Part shown: positions 8,566-14,506 of the stretch, piece by piece | How the letters are laid out: each line of letters opens with the position of its first letter | Numbering within the stretch: position 1 is the stretch's first letter | Origin: Gammaproteobacteria bacterium | GTDB lineage: Bacteria > Pseudomonadota > Gammaproteobacteria > Chromatiales > Chromatiaceae | Assembly: GCA_030620735.1 (NCBI GenBank) | Contig: JAUXDV010000019.1 | Location: 1-14,506, forward strand | Reading direction: 5' to 3' | DNA: 14,506 bases | The notes under the pieces: model-generated | What the model saw: only the letters and a program-made list of their open reading frames with translations | The model's database searches: none | What the model was told of the DNA's origin: nothing | Translations under genes and position numbers: made by a program

Positions 8566-10040
8566 TGTCCGCTCCGTAGAAGCTTTTCAACCACTTCCCT
8601 GTCGCTGAAGTGATGACGTTGATCACCAATAATCTGTATCTCTTCATGCCCTTTCCCTGCAACCAGCACCAGGTCTCCTGCTGATGCCTGTTTTATGGCA
8701 ATAGAGATCGCCTGTTGACGATCGCGCACAACGCGGACAGGATGCTCCATGCCGCACAGAATCTGTTCGATAATCGCATCACCGGACTCGCTGCGGGGAT
8801 TGTCATCGGTCACAATCACCCTGTCAGCCAGCTCTTCTGCGACAGCCCCCATCAATGGACGCTTTCCCGGATCACGATCACCACCACAACCAAACAGGCA
8901 GATGAGTTCACCATCGGTATGCTCACGTGCAGCAAGCAGTGCATTTTTCAGTGCATCCGGTGTATGCGCGTAATCAACTACGACCAACGCCTGGTTCTCA
9001 CCGCCAAAACGCTCCATACGCCCTGGCACTGCCGGCACACTCGAGAGGCGTTTGACCAACTGCACCAGGGGTACTCCTGCAGCAACCAGAGCTCCCGCCA
9101 CTGACAGCAGATTATCGACATTGAAACGCCCTATCAGCGGAGATTCAAGTGCTACCTGCTGCTGCTCATAATGCAGAACCATCTTGAGACCCTGCTGCGT
9201 CTGACGTATGTGTGATGCGCGCAGCTGCACATCCGCAGCATTCACACCGACTGTTATGCAACGCATTTCCGGCGCAAGACTCTCCCTGATTAGTTGTCCG
9301 TACGGATCATCCATATTGATCACAACACAGCTCAAACCCGGCAGTTGGAACAACTTCTGCTTGGCTTCACCATATGCCTGCATGGTGCCGTGATAATCAA
9401 GGTGATCACGACTAAGATTGGTAAACGCAGCCACATCGATATGCGCACCATCGATTCTCTCCTGATCCAGCGCATGGGAGGAGACCTCCATTGCGACCGC
9501 AGTAATACCCGTTTGCACATAATCAGCAAACATCTGCTGCAGAGTAATCGCATCAGGCGTCGTGTGCGTTGCCTGCCGCAGGGAACCGGGAGCGCCATTA
9601 CCGAGTGTTCCAATCATGGCGCAATTCTCCAGTACCCCCGCCGTCAACCACGCACAAGTGGTTTTACCATTGGTGCCTGTATATCCAATGAGCGTCAGCT
9701 GCGCAGAGGGATCAGCGTAGAATCTTGCAGCAATCCTGCCCGCATGAACCCTGGCGGCGGCAATCACCGCAATAGAGGCATTCAATGCCTCGATGCGCTC
9801 TCTGCTCCACGCATCATCAATTTCAGCAACAACAGCGACGCATCCCGCATCAACCGCCTGCTGCAGATAATCAAGTCCATGCCCGCGGGTTCCGGGAAGC
9901 GCGATGAACAACGCCCCTGAAGTCAGCCTGCGGCTGTCCAGTGAGAGAGCGCTGACAGCAAGCTGCGCCAATTCAGGCGGCGCTTCATCAAGCAGTTCCC
10001 CAAGCAACGGGGCGCTTGACAGCTGTGCCGCCGGCATCAT
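8562..10040 (-). CDS. murE: UDP-MurNAc-L-Ala-D-Glu--meso-2,6-diaminopimelate ligase MurE
   Basis: MurE adds the third stem-peptide residue in the cytoplasm. The DDNPRSE motif (412-418) is the signature of enzymes selecting meso-diaminopimelate rather than L-lysine, so the wall is of the mDAP type. Other landmarks in the 492 residues: SLDSR (33-37), the P-loop TGTNGKTT (121-128), THTTPDA (159-164), EVSSHALDQER (185-195), NLSRDHLDYHG (208-218), Lys227 in EAKQKLF as the probable carbamylated residue, DYAHTPDA (356-363), FGCGGDRDPGKRP (383-395) and AGKGHE (461-466). A strong Shine-Dalgarno (GGAGGTG, 10045-10051) inside the end of ftsI serves either of two adjacent ATGs, at 10040 and 10037. The first overlaps the ftsI stop as ATGA. 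Confidence 0.97.
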   Translation of the reverse strand: MMPAAQLSSAPLLGELLDEAPPELAQLAVSALSLDSRRLTSGALFIALPGTRGHGLDYLQQAVDAGCVAVVAEIDDAWSRERIEALNASIAVIAAARVHAGRIAARFYADPSAQLTLIGYTGTNGKTTCAWLTAGVLENCAMIGTLGNGAPGSLRQATHTTPDAITLQQMFADYVQTGITAVAMEVSSHALDQERIDGAHIDVAAFTNLSRDHLDYHGTMQAYGEAKQKLFQLPGLSCVVINMDDPYGQLIRESLAPEMRCITVGVNAADVQLRASHIRQTQQGLKMVLHYEQQQVALESPLIGRFNVDNLLSVAGALVAAGVPLVQLVKRLSSVPAVPGRMERFGGENQALVVVDYAHTPDALKNALLAAREHTDGELICLFGCGGDRDPGKRPLMGAVAEELADRVIVTDDNPRSESGDAIIEQILCGMEHPVRVVRDRQQAISIAIKQASAGDLVLVAGKGHEEIQIIGDQRHHFSDREVVEKLLRSGQ

Positions 10041-11812
10041 TGCACACCTCCGGTGCTCGCCACCTGCAATTCACTTTTTGGCTGCTTGTTGTCAGGCGCC
10101 ACATTCAGCAGCCTCAGCGCATGCCCCATCACTTCAGAAAACACCGGCGCAGCGACCGCACCACCGTAATGACCATTTTTCACCGGCTCATCAAAGACAA
10201 TCACCATTACCAGTTTCGGATCTGTCGCCGGCGCTATTCCCGCAAACAACGCACGATATTTCTTCTTCTTGTCTTTATATCCCTGCACCCCCAGTTTTAT
10301 GACCGTTCCGGTTTTACCTGCAACCCGGTAGCCGCTCACAGCCGCCTTAGGCGCGGTTCCCTGTGCAGAAACCACTCCCTCCATCATCTTGCGCAGCGAC
10401 CTCGCGGTCTCGACAGAGAGCACCCGATCCCCGTCAACCGCTTTATCAACGCGCAGTAGGGAGAGTGGACGCCGGATGCCGTCTGCAGCAAGGATCGCAT
10501 AGGCCTGCGCCAGCTGCAGTGTCGATACGGAGATACTGTAGCCAAATGCCAGGGTGGCCTGATCGATGCGCCGCCATAACCCGTAGTCACGCAAAAGCCC
10601 GCTCGCCTCGCCGGGGAAATCAATCATCACCGGTTGTCCAAAACCATACCTGTCCAGCATTTTCCAATGATCTTTTACCGGCATTTTCAAAGCGATGGTT
10701 GCTGATCCCACGTTGCTGGAACGACGCAGCACTCCGGCGGGATCGAGCACGCCGTAGCGTTTCGGATCACTCACTTTGTTCCTGCCTACCCATAAAACCC
10801 CTTTACCAGTATTAATCTTAGTATTTTCAGTAATATAGCCAAGCTCCATCGCGGCAGCAAGTGTCAGCGGCTTCATCGTCGAACCGGGTTCAAAAGTATC
10901 GATGACAGCGCGATTGCGCGCCCGCCCGTTGAGATTGCTGCGGCTGGCATTCGGGTTATAGGAGGGTTGACTCACCATCGCCAGCACCTCTCCACTGTCG
11001 ACATCCAGCATCACCAGTGAAGCCGACCTGGCCTTATGTTTGACAACCGCTTTTTTCAGCGCACGATAGGCATAGAACTGCAAACGGCGATCCAGGCTCA
11101 GCACAATATCCTTCCCCCCCTGCGGCTCGCGGATACTCGCAACATTCGCCAGCAGACGCCGCTTTGCGTCTTTCAGTACCAACTTGCGCCCTGCCTCGGC
11201 ATTCAGCTCTTCATCATACTGAAACTCCAGCCCCTCCAACCCTCTCTCATCTCGCCCGGAGAAACCGATCACATGCGAGAAATATTCACCCGCCGGGTAG
11301 TAGCGGCGATATTCACGCTGCAAGCCAACCCCTTTGACCCCTTTCTGTTTCAATATCGCCATCACCTTGCGTGCATCAGCGGGAGTCATCCAGCGTGCCA
11401 GATAGAAAAAATGCTTGTTGCGGTAGCGCGTGAGTTTCTGCAGCAGATCATCGGCATTCATTTTTAATGCCTGCGCAAGGATTTTCACAGTCTCATTATC
11501 CTGCGGCAGGATTCGCGGATCCGCCCATACAGAGTCTACCGGGTTGCTCACAGCCAGCACCTCCTCATTGCGATCAAGAATTCTGCCTCGCCGTGCCGGC
11601 ACATCCATATAACTGAGGTGCTTGTAATCCCCCTTCTGCTGTAAAAAGTCAGTGCGCATAATTTGCTGATACCATGCGCCGGCAATTAACAGACCCGCAG
11701 CACACAGCAACCCCCCGACCATCAAACGGCGGCGCGCAGCAAAGGAGGGAACAGCCGTCTTTTTTGTCCGCCGCGCCTGCCTGCTTTTTTTATGTCGCTG
11801 TTTTGCCGCCAT
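10037..11812 (-). CDS. ftsI: Septal peptidoglycan transpeptidase FtsI (PBP3)
   Basis: FtsI is the class B penicillin-binding protein that cross-links septal peptidoglycan in the periplasm and works with FtsW and the FtsQLB complex. The 591 residues form a basic cytoplasmic tail (1-30, rich in Lys and Arg), one membrane anchor (about 31-48), a pedestal domain starting at VPARRGRILDRN (71-82), and a transpeptidase domain. Active-site motifs are intact: PGSTMK (309-314, nucleophile Ser311 and Lys314), SSN (365-367) and KTGT (500-503). The YSISVSTLQLAQAYA stretch (425-439) is also typical of FtsI. A short Lys-rich loop (KDKKKKYR, 513-520) follows KTG. The ATG overlaps the ftsL stop by one base (TAATG). 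Being next to ftsL separates FtsI from PBP2 of the elongasome. Confidence 0.97.
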   Translation of the reverse strand: MAAKQRHKKSRQARRTKKTAVPSFAARRRLMVGGLLCAAGLLIAGAWYQQIMRTDFLQQKGDYKHLSYMDVPARRGRILDRNEEVLAVSNPVDSVWADPRILPQDNETVKILAQALKMNADDLLQKLTRYRNKHFFYLARWMTPADARKVMAILKQKGVKGVGLQREYRRYYPAGEYFSHVIGFSGRDERGLEGLEFQYDEELNAEAGRKLVLKDAKRRLLANVASIREPQGGKDIVLSLDRRLQFYAYRALKKAVVKHKARSASLVMLDVDSGEVLAMVSQPSYNPNASRSNLNGRARNRAVIDTFEPGSTMKPLTLAAAMELGYITENTKINTGKGVLWVGRNKVSDPKRYGVLDPAGVLRRSSNVGSATIALKMPVKDHWKMLDRYGFGQPVMIDFPGEASGLLRDYGLWRRIDQATLAFGYSISVSTLQLAQAYAILAADGIRRPLSLLRVDKAVDGDRVLSVETARSLRKMMEGVVSAQGTAPKAAVSGYRVAGKTGTVIKLGVQGYKDKKKKYRALFAGIAPATDPKLVMVIVFDEPVKNGHYGGAVAAPVFSEVMGHALRLLNVAPDNKQPKSELQVASTGGVQ

Positions 11813-12087
11813 TACTCTGCTTCCAGAACCTCTATCTCTTGCATATCCGGTGTACGCATATGCAGTCTGTTTCGTGCATTTTTCTCGATGCGTTCATAGT
11901 CAGCAAAGGTCGCCAACTCAACCTGTAATTGCCCCTGTGTCACACTCAACTCATCAGCCCCGGCGCGCAGGGCCTCTCGAACCGCAAACAACTGGCGCGT
12001 CTGCTGTTTTGCCTCGACAACCTTCAACGCCGTCCACACAATCAGGACCAGCAAACCCGTGGTCAGCAGCATGCGGCTGCCGTTCAC
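11812..12087 (-). CDS. ftsL: Cell division protein FtsL
   Basis: FtsL is a small bitopic divisome protein that pairs with FtsB through a periplasmic coiled coil and, with FtsQ, activates FtsWI. The 91 residues show a short N-terminus, one membrane helix (about 6-24, LLTTGLLVLIVWTALKVV), a coiled-coil region (about 25-62), and the conserved end RIEKNARNRLHMRTPD (66-81). The start is GTG at 12087-12085, overlapping the rsmH stop as GTGA, with GGAGA 7 nt upstream at 12095-12099. The next in-frame ATG, five codons later, is less well placed. Sequence similarity in FtsL is always low, so the call rests on size, topology, the IEkxAR..L.M..P end and its place between rsmH and ftsI. Confidence 0.92.
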   Translation of the reverse strand: MNGSRMLLTTGLLVLIVWTALKVVEAKQQTRQLFAVREALRAGADELSVTQGQLQVELATFADYERIEKNARNRLHMRTPDMQEIEVLEAE

Positions 12088-13022
12088 GCAGATTTCTCCG
12101 CAATTCTCAAGCGGGAACTGCGCGCACGCGGATTCTCCCTGATCTCCGCACGCGAAGGCGTAATCGCCTTGCCTACCAGACGCAATTGAGGCTGTTGTAA
12201 TTGTGAAGCCATCACAGGAACTCCCTTTGGCAGCGTATCAACCCGGGAGTGGTCTCGCAGGAAGCGCTTCACGATTCTATCCTCCAGAGAATGAAAGCTG
12301 ATCACGGACAACCGCCCCCCGGGCCTGAGTATCGATAATGCCTGTTCAAGCACGGCCGAGAGTTGCTGCAACTCCTGATTGATGCGTATTCTTATGGCCT
12401 GGAATGTGCGTGTAGCCGGATGTTTTCCCGGATCTTTTCGCGGTACTGCCTGCTCGATCAACTCCGCAAGCTGCGATGTTGTCATCAACGGTCTCTCTTG
12501 ACGCCGGGCCACGATCGCCGTGGCAATGCGTCCGGAATATCGCTCTTCCCCATATTCGCTCAACACCTGTTTGATCTGCTGCTGCGATGCGTCAGACAAC
12601 CAGGCGGCCGCAGTCAAATCATCATCAGGATTCATGCGCATATCCAGCGGCCCATTGCGCATAAAACTAAAACCCCGCTGTGCATCCTCCAGTTGCGGAG
12701 ATGAAACCCCAAGGTCCAGCAGCACTCCATCGACGTCCCCCTTAATCCCCAGTTTGACGGAAATCTCTTCAAGCGCATCAAACGACACATGTTCAATCGA
12801 AAAACGCGAATCATCCCCAATCGCTGCTGCAGCACTCTTGATTGCATCCGGATCACGATCCAGTGCTACCAAACGTCCGCTGACTCCCAACTGCTGCAAA
12901 ATTAACGAACTATGCCCGCCGCGGCCAAAAGTCGCATCAACGTAAATTCCGTCAGGCCTGATTGCGAGCGCATCCACTGCCTCATGCAGCAAAACAGGTT
13001 GATGATTGAGTGAAACCGCCAC
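12084..13022 (-). CDS. rsmH: 16S rRNA m4C1402 methyltransferase RsmH (MraW)
   Basis: RsmH is an AdoMet-dependent enzyme that methylates N4 of C1402 in the decoding centre of 16S rRNA; it is a standard member of dcw clusters. The 312 residues match the family length. Motifs: HQPVLLHEAVDAL (7-19), the AdoMet site DATFGRGGHS (29-38), ALDRDPDAI (53-61), LLDLGVSSPQL (101-111), RGFSFMRNGPLDMRM (116-130), HPATRTFQAIRIRIN (201-215) and ISFHSLEDRIVKRF (241-254). The start is GTG at 13022-13020, four bases after the mraZ stop. An in-frame TGA five codons upstream leaves GTG as the only likely start. No clear Shine-Dalgarno is seen, so initiation probably depends on ribosomes finishing mraZ. The stop overlaps ftsL. 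Confidence 0.97.
   Translation of the reverse strand: MAVSLNHQPVLLHEAVDALAIRPDGIYVDATFGRGGHSSLILQQLGVSGRLVALDRDPDAIKSAAAAIGDDSRFSIEHVSFDALEEISVKLGIKGDVDGVLLDLGVSSPQLEDAQRGFSFMRNGPLDMRMNPDDDLTAAAWLSDASQQQIKQVLSEYGEERYSGRIATAIVARRQERPLMTTSQLAELIEQAVPRKDPGKHPATRTFQAIRIRINQELQQLSAVLEQALSILRPGGRLSVISFHSLEDRIVKRFLRDHSRVDTLPKGVPVMASQLQQPQLRLVGKAITPSRAEIRENPRARSSRLRIAEKSA
12095..12099 (-). promoter_or_regulatory. Ribosome binding site deciding the ftsL GTG start
   Basis: GGAGA on the minus strand, inside the last codons of rsmH, 7 nt before the GTG at 12087. This spacing supports the non-ATG start over the ATG at codon 6. Confidence 0.6.
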
Positions 13023-13026
13023 CCCG

Positions 13027-13494
13027 CTACAGATTCAGGTTTTCAATTTCTGCGGAGACTTCCGAGTCAGGATCCTGCAGGGCTAGCATGTTCTCCTTCT
13101 CAACTTGTTCCAGCATCTGCTGCGACCAGATTTCAAGCCGACGCCCCTTGCCAATAATGGCAATCTGTTCACCACCCACCAACCCTGCATGCGCACGGTG
13201 TTTCTGCGGAAGCAGAATCCGCCCCTGGCCATCGAGATCGATTTCCTGCAGATTGGAGAATAAAATATGCTGCACTTGCGCAAACTGTTTGTTCAACGCA
13301 GGAAGATCAGCCACCACCGTCGCAGTCTTTTCCCACTCATCCCAGGGATACATCCACAAACATTTTTCACTCTGGGGATGAATCGTCACCGCAACTCTGG
13401 AACCGCCGCTGTTGCGTAAACCTTCACGGTGACGCGCAGGAATAGCGACGCGCCCCTTGGTGTCCAGCTTGACAAGATTGGTTCCAAAATACAT
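13027..13494 (-). CDS. mraZ: Transcriptional regulator MraZ, first gene of the dcw operon
   Basis: MraZ is a ring-forming DNA-binding protein of the AbrB/SpoVT type that, in E. coli and others, binds repeats in front of its own operon and represses it. The 155-residue product holds two copies of the family motif: VKLDTKGRVAIPARHR near the N-terminus and EIDLDGQGRILLPQKHR about 75 residues later, each with the D..GR...P...R pattern. The frame stays open to 13572, but I start at the ATG at 13494 because MYFGTNLVKLD matches the family N-terminus and the length is then close to E. coli MraZ (152). The extra 26 codons would fall on the leader and operator. The Shine-Dalgarno is weak (GAG 7 nt upstream). 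It is followed after 4 nt by rsmH. Confidence 0.95.
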   Translation of the reverse strand: MYFGTNLVKLDTKGRVAIPARHREGLRNSGGSRVAVTIHPQSEKCLWMYPWDEWEKTATVVADLPALNKQFAQVQHILFSNLQEIDLDGQGRILLPQKHRAHAGLVGGEQIAIIGKGRRLEIWSQQMLEQVEKENMLALQDPDSEVSAEIENLNL

Positions 13495-13556
13495 GGGTGA
13501 CTCAGTTGGTGTTTTCTTTATTAATTCGTTGTTAAGAAGCAGGAAATGCCTAAATT

Positions 13557-13571
13557 CCCCACTTTCCCCCA
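13557..13571 (-). promoter_or_regulatory. Probable MraZ operator: two TGGGG repeats 10 bp apart
   Basis: On the minus strand TGGGG (13571-13567), GAAAG, then TGGGG (13561-13557). The form TGGGN-N5-TGGGN is that of known E. coli MraZ binding repeats. A third, degenerate unit (AGGCA, 13551-13547) keeps the 10-bp step. The repeats sit just downstream of the predicted start site, where bound MraZ would block transcription. Binding is inferred, not shown. Confidence 0.75.
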
Positions 13572-13581
13572 CTTAATGGGA

Positions 13582-13610
13582 ATAATAGATGCTATACCCA
13601 CATTGGTCAA
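13582..13610 (-). promoter_or_regulatory. Sigma70-type promoter of the dcw operon
   Basis: The minus strand shows TTGACC (13610-13605) and TATTAT (13587-13582) with a 17-nt spacer, each five of six to consensus. The start would be near 13575, giving a leader of about 80 nt before mraZ and placing the TGGGG repeats at the very beginning of the transcript. The spacer contains another TGGGT (13600-13596), out of phase with the operator pair. Confidence 0.75.
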
Positions 13611-13620
13611 GGTTAAAAGA

Positions 13621-13777
13621 GAAAAAAATGAGAATTAACAATAACTTAGATGGCAATAATCATCTACATAAAAAACAAGCGGATGAAGACCTAAGTTAAA
13701 GTTACTTATGAAGAAATAGCGGGAAATTGCGGATTAAAGAGGGCGGAAAGGGCATTCAGCATGAAAAGTGGGGAGAT
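13621..13777. other. AT-rich spacer between rnpB and the dcw promoter, no gene seen
   Basis: I see no coding potential here. The minus strand is pyrimidine-rich just after rnpB. An 8-bp inverted repeat (TAACTTAG at 13642-13649, CTAAGTTA at 13691-13698) encloses T-rich sequence. A small hairpin of 6 bp with an 8-nt loop lies at 13647-13666. Neither is followed closely by a T-run, so no convincing intrinsic terminator for rnpB is visible. Confidence 0.5.
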
Positions 13778-14141
13778 GTGGGAGCCAGCCTGTAAGCCGG
13801 GTTCTGTCGTGGATAATCATTCATCTGGATAATGCGTCACCGCATACCTCAAGCGACCTACCCGGAAGCCACCTGCGGACCACAGGCTGTGCGAACACAA
13901 GCTTCCCTATTTGGTCTTGCTCCGGGTGGGGTTTACCATGCCGCTGCTGTTGCCAGCAGCGCGGTGCGCTCTTACCGCACCATTTCAACCTTACCGGCAG
14001 TCACAGACTGCTTAGGCGGTATATTTTCTGCTGCACTTGCCGTCGGATCACTCCGCCCAGGTGTTACCTGGCACCCTGCCCTGCGGAGCCCGGACTTTCC
14101 TCCATCAGTAAACTGACAGCGATTAACCGGCCGACTCCCAC
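13778..14141 (-). ncRNA. rnpB: RNase P catalytic RNA, bacterial type A
   Basis: This is the ribozyme that removes 5' leaders from precursor tRNAs. The minus strand has the conserved core GAGGAAAGTCCGGGCTCC (14102-14085) and the matching 3' element ACAGAACCCGGCTTA (13807-13793), which form the P4 catalytic core. The L15 segment GGTAAACCCC (13937-13928) contains the GGU that pairs with the tRNA 3' CCA end. It is followed by CACCCGGAGCAAGACCAAAT, as in E. coli. The ends are set by the P1 helix: 14141-14129 pairs with 13790-13778 over 13 bp, including two G-U pairs. The predicted length, about 364 nt, is close to E. coli M1 RNA (377). The exact 3' end may extend a few bases. Linkage of rnpB to mraZ is also known in pseudomonads. 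Confidence 0.97.
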
Positions 14142-14145
14142 GGAG

Positions 14146-14174
14146 AAAATAGCTGTTGGGGGATGAAAAAGCAA
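14146..14174 (-). promoter_or_regulatory. Probable rnpB promoter
   Basis: The minus strand shows TTGCTT (14174-14169), a 17-nt spacer and TATTTT (14151-14146). Transcription would start a few bases later, at about the 5' end predicted from the P1 helix; the gap to that G is slightly short. The T8 run at 14183-14176, directly upstream of the -35 box, could act as an UP element. Consensus match is only moderate. Confidence 0.5.
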
Positions 14175-14175
14175 G

Positions 14176-14267
14176 AAAAAAAACAAGTATTCAGTTGGCA
14201 GTCGTCAGTTTGCAGTAAAAAACAGAGAAACCACCTGCATACAACTGCCAACTGACGACTGCAAACT
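14176..14267 (-). terminator. Possible terminator of the HerA-like gene
   Basis: Read on the minus strand, the inverted repeat lies directly after the stop codon and is followed, 9 nt past the stem, by eight T's (14183-14176). The long loop and the distance of the T-run from the stem are not ideal, so termination here is only possible. Confidence 0.35.
14192..14267. repeat. Nested inverted repeat between rnpB and the HerA-like gene
   Basis: Two arms, 14193-14216 and 14244-14267, are reverse complements over 24 nt with two mismatches, around a 27-nt spacer. The left arm, counted from 14192, is itself two copies of CAGTTKGCAGT joined by CGT; the right arm holds the same pair inverted. The two mismatches are a symmetrical exchange of the K base between units. 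The element ends 5 nt from the stop of the neighbouring gene. It could be a dispersed intergenic repeat, a terminator stem or both. Confidence 0.8.
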
Positions 14268-14272
14268 TTGTT

Positions 14273-14506
14273 TTATTTGTGGTTCTGCGTGCGCCACAGA
14301 TTGACAATCCCTTCCACGTCGAGATCATCGGGGCCCTCGCGCCAGCTGGTATAGTAGTCCACATCAGTATTTCTGGGTTCCGGATCGGGCCAGTAGACCT
14401 GGATACGCGTCGGCATTGGAGCCGCCTCGCCCAGCACCAGCGCCTCGCCCCGCCCCAGGGAAGCCAGCATATCTGTCAAATCGCCCTCGGCTTCCGGCAC
14501 CATTGC
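14273..14506 (-). CDS. C-terminal end of a probable HerA-type (DUF87) ATPase, cut by window edge
   Basis: The last 77 codons of a minus-strand gene that begins outside the window. The visible part runs VPEAEGDLTDMLASLGRGEA, then LVLGEAAPMPTRIQV, WPDPEP, DVDYYTSWREGPDDLDVEGI and a short end WRTQNHK. The pattern of a final LxSLGRGEAxVLGEAxPMPxRV strand pair followed by a tail with DVxYYxxW is what I recall from the C-termini of bacterial HerA-like P-loop ATPases, which translocate DNA. The Walker motifs lie beyond the edge and cannot be checked. It is transcribed towards rnpB and separated from it by about 130 nt that hold the inverted repeat and the rnpB promoter. Another ATPase family with a similar tail is possible. 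Confidence 0.6.
   Translation of the reverse strand, partial: AMVPEAEGDLTDMLASLGRGEALVLGEAAPMPTRIQVYWPDPEPRNTDVDYYTSWREGPDDLDVEGIVNLWRTQNHK

Noticed and set aside
13495..13572. N-terminal extension of mraZ to 13572
   Set aside because: It would place coding sequence over the operator repeats and the predicted leader, and MYFGTNLVKLD at 13494 matches the usual MraZ N-terminus.
13647..13666. Small hairpin as an rnpB terminator
   Set aside because: Only six AT-rich base pairs, more than 100 nt from the rnpB 3' end and with the nearest T-run well downstream.
13768..14166. Plus-strand open frames of 132 and 94 codons
   Set aside because: They cover rnpB; the sequence is explained by RNase P RNA conserved elements on the minus strand.
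1..14506. CRISPR array, tRNA, insertion sequence, prophage or defence module
   Set aside because: I saw no regularly spaced repeats, tRNA-like cloverleaf, transposase or phage genes. The HerA-like fragment alone is not enough to call a defence system.

Overview
This window comes from a gammaproteobacterium, to judge by gene order and protein motifs. I cannot name a genus from sequence alone. About 13.5 kb is one minus-strand division and cell wall (dcw) cluster. In transcription order, from high to low coordinates, it runs mraZ, rsmH, ftsL, ftsI, murE, murF, mraY, murD, ftsW, murG, murC, murB and the first 69 codons of ddl. MurE carries the DNPR signature of meso-diaminopimelate-adding enzymes, so the wall is of the Gram-negative mDAP type. 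The murC-murB-ddl order places murB inside the cluster, as in many non-enteric gammaproteobacteria.

The cluster makes the whole cytoplasmic arm of peptidoglycan synthesis. MurB, C, D, E and F and Ddl build UDP-MurNAc-pentapeptide. MraY and MurG turn it into lipid I and lipid II. FtsW (SEDS glycosyltransferase), FtsI (PBP3 transpeptidase) and FtsL build septal wall at the divisome. MraZ is the cluster's transcriptional regulator and RsmH methylates 16S rRNA. Eleven of the twelve gene junctions overlap by 1-7 nt or are separated by only 4 nt. The exception is a 16-nt gap between mraY and murD. This points to one translationally coupled operon.

Upstream of mraZ there is a good sigma70 promoter (TTGACC, 17 nt, TATTAT). 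Just past the expected transcription start lie two TGGGG repeats 10 bp apart, which fit MraZ-binding boxes. Further out are an AT-rich spacer without a gene (about 13621-13777), then the type A RNase P RNA gene rnpB (13778-14141, minus strand). Beyond rnpB is a nested inverted repeat, and at the right edge the C-terminal end of a probable HerA-type (DUF87) ATPase, also minus strand.

I see no previously undescribed system. The coding part is an ordinary, well-conserved housekeeping operon. The less explained signals are intergenic: the nested inverted repeat between rnpB and the HerA-like gene, a second MraZ-box-like pair in reverse orientation at the 3' end of rnpB, and the lack of an obvious rnpB terminator.
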